A DNA stretch of 64,000 nucleotides, taken from positions 60,254,738 to 60,318,737 of the forward strand of contig NC_069135.1 of assembly GCF_026914265.1 (NCBI RefSeq). The letters are read 5' to 3'. Both the position numbers and the translations under genes were made by a program. The DNA comes from Mya arenaria. Its lineage: Eukaryota > Mollusca > Bivalvia > Myida > Myidae. Positions 23,825 to 35,912 of the stretch are shown one piece after another (positions within the stretch are counted from its first letter, which is position 1; every line of letters starts with the position of its first letter). Below the pieces are notes generated by a model. That model was not told the DNA's origin. It ran no database searches and was given only the letters and a program-made list of their open reading frames with translations.

Positions 23825-26800
23825 GTTCCCCAGTGCACGGAGTTCCCGTTCAAAACGCCGGATGTATGCTACTATAGCTACTGTATTATGTTTTAATGTA
23901 TGCCCCCAAGTGCACGGTGTTCCCGTTCACAACGCCGGATGTATGCTACTGTATTGTGTTATAATGTCGTCCTCCAGTGCACGGTGTTCCCGTTCACAAC
24001 GCCGGATATATGCTACAGTATAATGTTTTAATGCATGTCCCCCAGTGCACGGTGTTCCCGTTCACAACGCCGGATGTATGCTACTGTATTGTGTTATAAT
24101 GTCTGTCCCCCAGTGCACGGTGTTCCCAGTCACAACGCCGGATGTATGCTTCTGTATTATGTTTTAATATTCGTCCCCCAGTTCAGGGTGTTCCCGTTGG
24201 CAACGCCGGATATATGCTTCTGTATTATGTTTTCATGTTCGTCCACGAGTGCACGATGTTCCCGTTGGCAACGCCGGATGTATGCTTCTGCATCATGTTT
24301 TAATTTTCGTCCCCCAGTGCACGATGTTCCCGTTGGAAACGCCGGATGTATGCTTCTGTATTATGTTTTAATATTCGTCCCCCAGTGCACGGTGTTCCCA
24401 TTTGCAACGCCGGATGTATGCTACTGTATTATGTTTTAATGTTCGTCCTCCAGTGCACGGTGTTCCCGTTCACAACGCCAGATGTATGCTTCTGTATTGT
24501 GTTATAATGTCTGTCCCCCAGTGCACGGTGTTCCCGGTCACAACGCCGGATGTTAGGTTCTGTATTATGTTTTAATGTTCGTCCCCCATTGCACGGTGTT
24601 CCCGTTGGCAACGCCGGATGTATGCTTCTGTATTATGTTTAAATGTTCGTCCCCCAGTGCACGATGTTCCGTTGGCAACGCCGGATATATGCTACTGTAT
24701 TATGTTTTAATGTTCGACCCCAGAGCACGATGTTCCCGTTGGCAACGCCGGATGTATGCTCCTGTATTATGTATTAATATTCGTCCCACAGTGCACGGTG
24801 TTCCCGTTGGCAACGCCGGATGTATGCTACTGTATTATGTTTTAATGTTCGTCCCCCAGTGCACGGTGTTCCCGTTGGCAACACCGGATGTATGCTACTG
24901 TATTATGTTATAATATCTGTCCCCCAGTGCACGATGTTCCCGTTCACAACGCCGGATTTAGCTTCTGTAACATGTTTTAATATTCGTCCCTAGTGCATGG
25001 TGTTCCCGTTGGCAACGCCGAATGTATGCTTCTGAATCATGTTTTAATGTTCGTCCCCCAGTGCATGGTGTTCCCGTTGGCAACGCCGGATATATGCTTC
25101 TGTATTATGTTTTCATGTTCGTCCACGAGTGCACGATGTTCCCGTTGGCAACGCCGGATGTATGCTTCTGTATCATGTTTTAATTTTCGTCCCCCAGTGC
25201 ACGATGTTCCCGTTGGAAACGCCGGATGTATGCTTCTGTATTATGTTTTAATATTCGTCCCCCAGTGCACGGTGTTCCCATTTGCAACGCCGGATGTATG
25301 CTACTGTATTATGTTTTAATGTTCGTCCTCCAGTGCACGGTGTTCCCGTTCACAACGCCAGATGTATGCTTCTGTATTGTGTTATTATGTCTGTCCCCCA
25401 GTGCAGGGTGTTCCCGTTGGCAACGCCGGATGTAGGCTTCTGTATTATGTTTTAATGTTCGTCCCCCAGTGCACGATGTTCCGGTGGCAACGCCGGATAT
25501 ATGCTATAGTATTATGTTTTAATGTTCGACCCCAGAGCACGATGTTCCCGTTGGCAACGCCGGATGTATGCTTCTGTATTATGTTTTAATATTCGTCCCA
25601 CAGTGCACGGTGTTCCCGTTGGCAACGCCGGATGTATGCTACTGTATTATGTTTTAATGTTCGTCCCCCAGTGCACGGTGTTCCCGTTGGCAACACCGGA
25701 TGTATGCTACTGTATTAAGTTATAATATCTGTCCCCCAGTGCACGATGTTCCCGTTCACAATGCCGGATTTAGCTTCTGTAACATGTTTTAATATTCGTC
25801 CCTAGTGCATGGTGTTCCCGTTGGCAACGCCGAATGTATGCTTCTGAATCATGTTTTAATGTTCGTCCCCCAGTGCATGGTGTTCCCGTTGGCAACGCCG
25901 AATGTATGCTTCTGTATCATGTTTTAATGTTCGTCCACCAGTGCACGGTGTTCCCGTTGGCGACGCGAGATGTATGCTTCTGTATCATGTTATAATGTTC
26001 GTCCACAAGTGCACGGTATTCCCGTTGGCAACGCCGGATGTATGCTTCTGTATCATGTTTTAATGTTCGTCCCCCGGTGCAGGGTGTTCCCGTTGGCAAT
26101 GCCGGATCTATGCTACTGTATTATGTTTTAATGTCTGTCCCCAGTGCAGGGTGTTCCCGTTCACAACGCCGGATGTATGCTTCTGTATCATGTTTTAAAG
26201 TTCGTCCCCCGGTGCACGGTGTTCCCGTTGGCAATGCCGGATGTATGCTTCTGTATCATGTTTTAATGTTCGTCCACGAGTGCACGGTGTTCCCGTTGGC
26301 AACGCCGGATGTATGCTACTGTATTATGTTTTAATGTCTGTCCCCAGTGCAGGGTGTTCCCGTTCACAACGCCGGATGTATGCTTCTGTATCATGTTTTA
26401 AAGTTCGTCCCCCAGTGCACGGTGTTCCCGTTGGCAATGCCGGATGTATGCTACTGTATTATGTTTTAATGTCTGTCCCCAGTGCACGGTGTCCCCGTTC
26501 ATAACGCCGGATGTATGCTTCTGTATCATGTTTTAATTTTCGTCCCCCAGTGCACGGTGTTCCCGTTGGCAACGCCGGATGTATGCTACTGTATTATGTT
26601 TTAATGTCTGTCCCACAGTGCACGATGTTCCCGGTGGCAACGCCGGATGTATGCTTCTGTATTATGTTTTAATGTTCGTCCCCCTTGGCACGGTGTTCCT
26701 GTTCACCACGCCTAATTTATGCTTCTGTATTATGTTTTAATGTTCGTCCCCCAGAGCGCGGTATTTTTGTTGGCAACGCCGGATGTAAGGTACTGTATTA

Positions 26801-27175
26801 TGTTTTAATGTTCGTCCCCCAGTGCACGATGTTCCCGTTGGCAACGCCGGATGTATGCTTCTGTTTTATGTTTTAATGTTCGTCCCCCAGTGCACGATGT
26901 TCCCGTTGGCAACGCCGGATGTAAGCTACTGGCTTGTGTATAAATGTTCGTCCCCCAGTGCATGGTGTTTCTGTTTGCAAGGCCGGATGTATGCTACTGT
27001 AGTATGTCAAAATTTTCGTCCCCCAGTGCACGGTGTTCTCGTTCACAACGCCGGATGTATGCTACTGTTTTATGTTTTAATGTTCGTCTCACAGTGTACG
27101 GTGTTCCCGTTCACAATGCCAGATTAGTGTTACTGTATAATGTGTTGTGTTTGTCCCCGTGTGTAAGGTGGTCCC
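23825..27175 (+). repeat. Satellite array, 68-bp unit, about 49 copies, with higher-order repeats
   Basis: Unit: GTTCGTCCCCCAGTGCACGG, TGTTCCCGTTGGCAACGCCG, GATGTATGCTACTGTATTAT, GTTTTAAT. Variants (GTTGGC or GTTCAC in the middle, CTTC or CTAC, ATC or ATT) recur in order: the series around 24190-24510 returns at 25070-25390 (offset 880 bp) and the one around 24661-25010 returns at 25470-25825 (offset about 812 bp). These are higher-order units of 12-13 monomers. Because 68 is not a multiple of 3, all frames look open for long stretches; these are not genes. Confidence 0.95.
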
Positions 27176-27400
27176 GCTCGCGCCGGCAAGGCGAACTTTT
27201 TACATTGTTATTCATAAAGCATCACCAAGAAATGAAACCCAACAGAATCAGCGGGGGAAACATGATATCTTTAATATTTTTGGAACAATGCATCAGGAAG
27301 GTTGTTGTTTGTTTCAATCAGGGAAATAAGGTAACTCATTGCGTGATAAAGGTTGACATTAAACCAGAGATTATTAGTATCAAACTATCTCCAAGCTTCC
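27176..27400. other. Spacer
   Basis: Short non-coding stretch between the 68-bp satellite and the fold-back MITE; nothing supported. Confidence 0.4.
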
Positions 27401-27751
27401 TTAAAGCTGCAATCTCACAGATTTACCATTTTTACAACTTTTTTATTTTTTGTCTTGGAAAGAGCAATATTTTGCGTAAAATTCTGCAAACCAATGATAT
27501 AAGATTGCTGACAAAAAATCAGATCGTATTTTTAAAAATTAATGTTTTATGGCTTAAACCTTTACTAACGGTTTAAGAAAAATACATAAAACATCAATTC
27601 TTGAACTTGAATATAAAAATCTGCGATCTATTTTTTGTCAGAAGTCCTAAATAACTGGTTGCCAAGGATTTTTGCAAAAAATGGCTCGTTCAAAGACAAA
27701 ATATAAAACAAAGTTGTCAAAACGTTCAATCTGTGAGAGTGCAGATTTAAA
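27401..27751. mobile_element. Fold-back MITE, copy 2
   Basis: Better preserved member of the 9339-9700 family. The left arm TTAAAGCTGCAATCTCACAG pairs with the right arm CTGTGAGAGTGCAGATTTAA, and complementarity continues through TGACAAAAAATCAGATCG / GATCTATTTTTTGTCA to the centre near TTTACTAACGGTTTAAG (about 27565). It lies about 330 bp upstream of the CBM14 paralogue C start codon. Confidence 0.9.
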
Positions 27752-28085
27752 GGGCATAATGTAGAACTATAAAAAAAAAACAATCTTACAACGTTTCGTA
27801 TTTGTTAACAGATAGTAACGAGTAAAGTGGTTGAATTAAAATTTCAATACCCTATAATGCATCGAAACATATCCGGAAACCGCCTGAACTTAAACAATTT
27901 ATTAGAATAAGCATTACTTAAGTACACAATAAACGCTATGAGCCACTAAAATAATACCATTATAGGACAGTACTTATGGAAAAAACATTAAATTACATGT
28001 TGTATAATACTAAAATAAATATAATTTTTGATATATTTTATTAAATGTAATATACAACACAAAACGCAAACTTTATAGCGAAACA
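27752..28085. other. Upstream of CBM14 paralogue C, no shared promoter seen
   Basis: The GC box and TATA block found upstream of A, B and D is not seen here. Only the last bases before the ATG (TTTATAGCGAAACA) match A. Confidence 0.5.
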
Positions 28086-29947
28086 ATGATTGGATACATC
28101 ACATCGTTGTATGCTTTGGCCGCCGCAACTTTGGTCATTGCTGGTCAAGACGAACTTGTGAAATGCACCCCGGGTGAATATAAGATCATCGGAAAGGCCG
28201 ACTTTACGGGCTACTATTTGTGTGTGTTTGGGAATCCAATGGAGATGCCACCTTGTCCTCCTGGCTCCGTGTTCAGCTCCAACGCCAACGTTTGTGTTCC
28301 TAAAGGTTCTACGTTTGATGACTGCAAGAAAGCAATAGATGGAGGTGGTGGCCACATGACCGCATCGCCTGATCAAGGTATGGTCTACAGTCGTTATTAA
28401 AGTTTTTGTTTTTTCGTATTTGATGTTTATCCATTAATTATAGGGATTTTAATTTGAACATTAGTCAAAAGAGTCGATCAACAGCTCGTTTTAGGAGATA
28501 GTAAGGAGAATCCTCCAATGCATGTACACATTATTCATTATTTATTTCGACTATTTTACTTCTGACAATATAAATTAATTAATTCACTCATGGAAATTCC
28601 AACTCCATTGTAATAAATATTCATTTTGCTGTGGCTGCAGCCCAAAGAATGCATTAAAGGCATAACATATATAGTATATGAAGGTATAAATCAGTTAAGA
28701 ACAATCATATTTGCTATTCAGGGCATCTTTCCCCAGAGCAACGATGTAACATTTACAGTGTTGGTGTGTTTCCACACCCCAAGGAATGCCAAGCCTATTA
28801 CAATTGTAGTGTCTATAACATACCAAACAGGTACGAAATCTTTGAACAACATCGCGTTGAATGTGTTTACCCCCAGCTGTTCAACACAGAGACCAAACAG
28901 TGTGACCATTTTGAGAATGTCAAATGTGGAACCAGGACGGAATTCAAGAATGGCTGTAAGTTGGTGTTTATGTTACTGTATTCCTGGTTAAAAAAATGAA
29001 AATATAGTTGTAAGTTTGCATTTTTAATGTATTCGTGGTAAAAACCAAAATATAATATATTTAACATTTTACTTCAAAATGACTCTTCCAATTATACATC
29101 ATTAAGCTTGGATTAACTATTCGAAATTGAAAACTTATTGCATAGGCTTCATAGTAAAAAAGCAAACCATCATATGCTACTGTCTTCTTCAGGTCAATAC
29201 AAAAGCAATAAGTGCAGAACTTCCCTCTGTACCCCTTGTAACATCCGCTTTCCAAGCTGTGAAGGAAAACGTGATGGAATTAACGTCCACCCAGTCAGAC
29301 TGTGGACCCTGATCTACGCCGTATGTTACAAGGAGCGTACAGTCAAGCAGGACCAATGCCAAGCTGAAGTAAACGGCCGAGCACAGTTGTTCCATCCAGA
29401 AAAGAACGAATGCGTTTCATTGGATATGATTCCTCGAGAACATGGAGGAATGATGCCCGAGTGCGGTACGAATGTAGACGGGGAGGGAAATACATTGGCA
29501 CGATCAAATGTGCTGAAGGAGAAGTGTTCGATGATACGAGAGGTGGATGCGTCCCGGAAGAAAAAGGGTGTGGACCCTGTGGAAAACTCGACCATTGGTA
29601 AATATGCTTAAATAGTATTTCCTTTTAGTGGTAAATACAACAGTATGCGTTTCATATCTATATAAAGGTACATGCTTATTTAAGGGTACATTAGACAAGA
29701 TGCCAAGTCACATTTAACAAAAAGGAGATAAAACAACCATGTTCTTACCAATCTACAGTGGTGTGCATATATAGTGTTTAAACTATGCTGCTATTCATAT
29801 CATATGCAATATAATTATAAACTATGCTTTAACGTTATGAAAATTAAACCTATTTGACATTTTTCAGCTAAACAAGTTGCTTCCATGATGGTCGTGGTGA
29901 ATACGAAGTACGAAGCCAGGAAACGCCAAGATCATCATAAGCTGTGA
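28086..29947 (+). pseudogene. CBM14 chitin-binding paralogue C, 49-bp deletion and a lost cysteine
   Basis: Exons 28086-28377, 28722-28955, 29193-29597 and 29868 onward, with the same phases as A through exon 2. The signal peptide is conserved (MIGYITSLYALAAATLVIAG). In domain 1 the second CBM14 cysteine is Phe (KADFTGYY where A has KADCTGFF). Exon 3 is 405 bp against 454 bp in A and B. The 49 missing bases, after NVDG at about 29480, remove the start of domain 4 and shift the frame, so the reading continues with no domain-4 cysteine pattern. If exon 4 is spliced on, it would add about 27 residues to a stop at 29945-29947 instead of stopping at once. Likely a dying paralogue; a shortened three-domain protein is possible. 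AATAAA is near 30497. Confidence 0.75.
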
Positions 29948-31080
29948 TCTTCATTAATGAAGTAATCATGTCACGTAAGGTGTCGTGATGACATTTGCTA
30001 AATAGAATGTGTTATTATAAACAGATTATTCCAATAAGCCTTTTTAAAATCTGCCATATTTTGAGCATTTAAATTATATTGCATTTTCATTTTTATGAGA
30101 AAATGTTTAATTCAACTATTGAGTTCCGATGTTTCTTGTTTATGTTATAATGTTAAATGTTTGTTTTATAAGTTTGCCCAAATATATAATTTATTGAATG
30201 TGTGCTTCTTAAACCATGCTATATTTATATTAGTTCGGAATAATCGTAAATGATACCTGATGTATAAATGTATGTAGCATGGACGTGATTCAAGTAAACT
30301 GAAAGGTTAGGGGATATTAATCAGATGGTGTAAAAACAGAAAATAATAACGGATTGAAAACACTAAATGTTTTGATACGATGCAATAAAATCATTTTAAA
30401 GTATAATAAATCATTTGTAAATAGATTGTGCAAATTCTTTATATTATAAATGTTTCTTATCACAAGCAATGCATTTGAAATCCATCCATTGTTTTAATAA
30501 AACTGCAAAACTCGTTTCATTTTGTTATCTTTCTACTTGCGCTCATTTAATCCATCGCAACTATCGCCCGCTGTGGTTTATTTACCGACTGGATTTGCTG
30601 TAATGCAAACGTACATATGAAATTAAAAGTTTTAAATTTACAACCTTGTCAATGAAAGATAAATGAGAGCTTAGAGTGCTTGTTATCATTTAACACGTTT
30701 TTTAATCATCCTACTCTTGATTTTTCAGATCTCTTCGCCATTTTAAATTTAAAACCCTGAAATATTTTACTCAGGGGTTTGATCCACGGAAACATGCCAT
30801 TGAGCAACCACGAACGATTTCTTTCTTTTCTTAAAACCGACAACATCAGTAGATTGTAGAGAAGGGGGATTCTTTCAGAAAGCAATATGTATATTTCTTA
30901 GATTGATTCAGAATTCCACTGATATACATGTTAACTATAGATAAGGGGTAATCGAACGTGAAAAGCATTGCATAAAAGTTCGAACCCGGAAGTACAGAGT
31001 TTTATTCCTATTATAGATTCCCATTTTCTTTCAAGTATACAAAATATTTAGTGCAGTAATAAAAAACATAAGTATTTGCT
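29948..31080. other. 3' UTR of C, then intergenic
   Basis: The 3' UTR runs to about 30515 (AATAAAACTGCAAA block). The rest is non-coding with no supported feature. Confidence 0.45.
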
Positions 31081-31084
31081 CGGT

Positions 31085-32350
31085 CTGGTTGAGGTTTGCT
31101 TCAGGAACACATGAGGGTTACCGCCGCCAAACAATTGGTCGCCGACCATACCTTTGATAGTACGCGGCGCGACGACTTGAATAACTCTACCAGAGGTTAA
31201 ACAATAGAACATTCATGTGAAAATATTTCGGATTCGGCCATCCTTTTTTACAACATAAATTTTTAACGGTTATTTCTTATAAAACATGTTGACGGCTTGA
31301 ACATTAAGAATATTTCGGTAAATGTCCAGTCCATACTTTTTTCTGAAAAAAGTACAGCACGCCGTGTCTTACAAGATAGTTTTGTGTTTTTTATTAATAT
31401 CTGTTGCTTCAAAGTGGGTTATGTACTGAAAACAACTTTTTTTAAACAACTTTAAATATTGCAGCACAACTTTTTATTTGAACACCGTAATAAAGCACCA
31501 CCCAGGGATCATTTGTAATATGATTTACCACAATCGGCTTATTGAATGGTATTTGAATGATGGATGATTATAAAAGTTAATCCATTGCTTCGTACAAATA
31601 AATAAACAATATTTATTTAGAACAAGTGGTGTTGTTTTTTTATAAATATGTACTTCAAATGGTTTATGACAAGGATGCACGAATTGATCATATATACCTA
31701 CTATTTGTACATACCCAAACAGGAGTTTAAGCAAACAGACTTTTATCACGTAGTATACGAAAATGAGTTCTGCAGATGTAACTTCTGACATGGAATGATC
31801 GTTTTTGCCAAGTATTGGGGTCAATTAGCAGGCAATCAGTGCTAATTTGATATAGTGTTATATATATTCAAACGTTATACATTTAAAGTTTTATTTTATA
31901 ATCTGATGATTTGTTCAAATTTGATTTAGTTCAACAACGTCGATAACTTAACAGAATTCTGAAGAATTATTTACAACTGTAACGTCTGTGGAACGCAAAG
32001 CGTCTACTAACACAGATTTTTTTCATCTGTAGTTAATGAGCGTTTCATGATTGCGTCCAGGAGCTTAATAAAGCAAGAAATCTTTTCATAGAATGCACCC
32101 GAGGGTATACTAAAATTATCACAGGACACATTACAGAACAACTAATTATGACTATAGGTAAGTTTATAATGGCAAATTCACGTAAATTACAATACTAACA
32201 GTTCTAATACGGTTTTTGATTGGCTCAGTATTGGATACATATTGACCAATCATGTTTAAAGACACGACTTAAACAGTTGTATATTCGTTTTTCACGTGTA
32301 ACTTTTCTTTCATTTTGACTTATTTTATTGGCTTCGTATGTAACAAATTG
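31085..32350 (+). repeat. Non-coding tandem duplication SD3, copy 1
   Basis: Collinear with 33165-34450, about 2.1 kb away. Shared islands: CCATACCTTTRAT with GGCGAC; ATATCTGTTG-TTCAAAGT; AATAAATAAACAATATTTAT in both; GGAGCTTAA and CTAAAATTATCAC; GGATACATATTGACCAATCA; and CTTAAACAGTTGTATATTCG. There is no coding frame in either copy. Islands of near-identity separated by diverged gaps suggest an old duplication with some constrained segments. Confidence 0.75.
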
Positions 32351-33164
32351 CTTTGCACGAGAGCGTTCCTTTTGTAATAGTCATTTTCAATAAATGCAAT
32401 TGTTTGAATCACATAGGCATCGTTTTCATACAAGTTTCATAATTTGATTTGACAGACCATGATTTGATAACAATACAAATATTTGTTGATCATGACCACT
32501 GAGAAATATTTTTCGAGTTTTATTTAATAGTATACCGTTTATACAAGTCATGTAATTCATGCAATTAACACCGAAACATGTTCACTATACTTGTACCTTG
32601 ACGTGTGAACTACGTATGTGTACATCGGCTGCTTATTGTATACACCTGCTTATCTGTTTTGTACGGTCAAGATAATCCAAATATGTAAATGACTGATCAA
32701 TATTGATGAAAGAATAAGTGTAAACCAATCAAAGCATTTGAATATAAGTACTTGCCAAAAGGTTACCATAACCCTACCCTTTTAGGTAACGAAATAACAC
32801 GTGAACAACATAACTGGTTTGACTGCGGAAGTATAAAGTGTGTAGTCGCCGATATCCAGGTCACGTGTAAACATGTGATCTAAGTCATACATGAATGAGA
32901 AGGCTCGTGCATTTTAAACGAAAATGACATTTTAAGAATCACGAATAAACCATTTTGTGCGAGATGAGTATCGTTTAGGTACACGTGGAGAAGTGCATAG
33001 TTCACAAACTGTAGCTTGTACTTGTAAGTATTTAATCGGATAACTCTGGTTGAAACTTGCTTAGGGAATAGATTACTTAATTTAATTTTATCTATTAAAT
33101 TTGTTTATGTCCGATAAATAGATCCCCTTTTTGCGGGAGCATTATATTTTCTTAAGAATGAGGT
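32351..33164. other. Spacer between SD3 copies
   Basis: AT-rich, no gene, no recognised repeat. Confidence 0.4.
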
Positions 33165-34450
33165 TTAAACAACGTCGGTACAATGTTACTGCCGCCAAGC
33201 AATTGCTCGCCAACCATACCTTTAATTAATTTCGGCGACTTGAACAATTTTTGCAAAGGTTAAAAATAAAACATTCCTGTGAATAAAATCGAATTCGGCC
33301 ATCTTATTTAAACCATATTAATTTCTACGTTTCCTTATGACTTTCTAACGGTCATTTCTTCTACTTGCCAACAAGAAATATTTCTGAATTTATCATTCAT
33401 TAAATAAAGAATTAATATCAGACTCAGGACATTGGGTTCGGACGAGAACGAGTTTAATTATTTCCTTTAGCCAACAAGTCAAGATTTTTCTAACTAAAGC
33501 ACGCCGTTTCTTACAAGATTTTTTTTGTTTTACATTTATATCTGTTGTTTCAAAGTAGATATATGCACTGAAACAATTGAACAACTTTGAAATATCACTT
33601 CCTTGCAGGCTGATTTACTACCATCGGCTTATGTAATGGCATTTGAATGATAGATTATTATAAAAGTTAATCGTTTGCTTCGTACGAATAAATAAACAAT
33701 ATTTATTTAGAACAATTGTAAATATATATATAAATGTACTTCATCATATATTTTATAACCAGGATGTAAATCGATGTCATGAATTTATTATATATAACCA
33801 CTTCAATAAAGGTCTAAGCAAACATAATTTTTTAACGTTGTCTGCGAAAATGAGTTCTGCACCGGTTAAAATTGAGAATATTCAATTGTGCAAACAACTG
33901 TGCTAATTAGCAGGCAATAAATGCTAATTTGATTCATTTAAATAATAAAAATCTAATCAAAACTTCATACATTGTTGCAAGTTTTACTTTATTATACAAA
34001 GTGTTTGTTGAAATTTGCTTTTTTGACAACAACCTCGTTGATTTCACAAAGTTCTGAACAATCGTATACACCTGTAGCTTCTGCGTGAGCTAAGCGTCTA
34101 CTTACACGGATTTAAACTAGATTTAATAAGCGCCTCGTGATTGCATCAAGGAGCTTAAGAAAGAAAGAAGTCTATATATAGCCTGAACACGAGGGTAGTG
34201 CTAAAATTATCACGTGATAGATTACAGAATAACTAATGATGACTAGGTAAATTAATAAAGACGAGGTCACGTGAGTTAAGATAATTACATTTCATATACA
34301 TGTATGAGTTTTGATTGACTCAGTTCTGGATACATATTGACCAATCATGTTTAAAGAAACATTTTGGCCAATTTTATCCTCACCAACGACTTAAACAGTT
34401 GTATATTCGTACTTCACATGTAACTCCTCTGAATTTGACTATTTCAGGTG
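33165..34450 (+). repeat. Non-coding tandem duplication SD3, copy 2
   Basis: Second copy of 31085-32350. Both copies end with a paired CCAAT arrangement: GATTG-CTCAGT, then GACCAATCATGTTTAAAG 20-30 bases further on. The small plus-strand open stretch at 34315-34497 lies across this island but is not open in copy 1, so I do not treat it as a gene. Confidence 0.75.
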
Positions 34451-34879
34451 CATTATATGTAACAAAATTGTATACTACCACTGGTCAAGAGTGGTGAAAT
34501 AGAAAAAAACAAACAAGTTGTTAGATCGGTAACCTTAATACTCTTGGATATATGAACAAGTTGTAAAAGGATATTTGTTAAAGATATTCAGAGTGAGTGA
34601 AGTGTAGGTAGAATTAATGTCAAGCTTATTTTGGCTAAAAAAAAGAAGAAAATTGAGTTTTGGATTTAGAACATGGATAAAGTATACTCAATAAAGTTAT
34701 ACATATATATTGTGGTGACGTCATAAAATTATCTTGAAGAGACAATACATGTTATAGATATATTATCACATTTTTGTCCATTGTTTATTAAAATATCTAA
34801 CGTGTTGCACAATATGTTCATGCTCGGCAGAATGCACAATGTATAAATCTGTGGAACTTGTTTAAAAGTTTCAATTAAC

Positions 34880-35305
34880 AAATACTCTTAATTGTGAGTT
34901 CTGACCTTTAAATGGCTCTTGTGTCCTTGATCTTTAAGGCATGGACACTAGTCAAAGTCACTGCACATAGCCTCAATCAGAACATGTTGTACCATGTTAT
35001 AAGGTAATCAAACAATGTATAATTAAGAAAAATATACCGCGGACACGAGCATTTGTACTCTGACCTTTAAATGTCTTGTGTGGCCCTGATCTTTAAGGTA
35101 TGGACCGGAGGAAACTCACTACAAATCGCCTTATTGAGGACAACATTTGTTCTAAGTTATATAGTAATCCGTCAAAACATAAGCGATGCATAGCGCGGAC
35201 ACGAGCAAGTGCAAGCACTAAAGGTTAAGGACAGACAAACAAACAGACAGACTTAATGACAGACGGTCGAAGTACATTCCTTTAATCCCCTCCCCATTCC
35301 GTGGC
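34880..35305 (+). repeat. Interspersed repeat with two internal sub-repeats
   Basis: Two about 155-bp sub-repeats (TTCTGACCTTTAAATGGCTC and CTCTGACCTTTAAATGTCTT; each then has TGATCTTTAAGG-ATGGAC and later GCGGACACGAGCA). They are followed by a GACAGACAAACAAACAGACAG stretch and a terminal ATCCCCTCCCCATTCCGTGG block. The style matches non-autonomous repeats common in bivalves; I cannot name the family. Confidence 0.55.
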
Positions 35306-35689
35306 GGTGGATTAACAATAATGTAAATTAAATATTAAGCTATTAGAAATAAGATACAAACTCTTCTTATTTAATAACGTCGGCAGCCAATGTATTTTCT
35401 TACGTTACACTTCATACATATCGTGGTAAAATTGACTTTTCAATAAACCTGTATTTTAAGTTGTCTGTGTAGGTCAGTGTTTTCATAAACTGTTTTAAAA
35501 TTATCTACGATTACGAGTTTTTCCTCGCCTAATCGCCCACGGTTCACAACGAGCAGTAGTGTATCGGGAGTTCCCGACATCGGTTATTTAAGTAAATGTA
35601 TTGAAGAAAGGTAAAATTCTCAAACAGTCCCTAAATAAGCTAAAAGTACGTACTTATAACAAAGAGTCCAATCAGTTCATGTTTTTAGA

Positions 35690-35912
35690 GGTAGCCCGAG
35701 AATCATGCTTGAATATGTATATTTTGACAAAAGGTAGACGATTTCACTAGCAAGGGCCACTGCATTGGAACAATGATTGTAACAAATGCAAATGATAAGT
35801 ATTCATTAATAACATGTAACATGGAAGAAAAAGTGCCGGTCGTAGGTCTAGAACCACCTATCGTCGGAATACTAGCAAGAAGCGCTATCAACTGAGCTAT
35901 TGCTTCGACTTA
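35690..35912 (-). mobile_element. tRNA-derived SINE (minus strand)
   Basis: On the minus strand the head has a box A-like TAGCTCAGTTGATAGCGC (about 35881-35898) and a box B-like GGTTCTAGACC (35845-35855) at tRNA-like spacing, followed by ACGACCGGCACTTTTTC and an unrelated body. This is a diverged Pol III promoter in SINE layout. It is not a functional tRNA: the stems do not close. Confidence 0.6.

Noticed and set aside
24035-27127. Several 60-130 codon open frames with Cys/Pro-rich repeats
   Set aside because: They are the 68-bp satellite read in all three frames; the repeat length is not a multiple of 3 and each frame cycles through the same words.
26944-27576. 210-codon open frame
   Set aside because: Runs from the 68-bp satellite into the fold-back MITE; joins two repeats and has no domain.
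29138-29611. 157-codon frame as a separate gene
   Set aside because: It is exon 3 of CBM14 paralogue C extended into intron 2 and beyond the 49-bp deletion.
34315-34497. 60-codon frame over a conserved SD3 island
   Set aside because: Conservation does not follow codons and copy 1 is not open.
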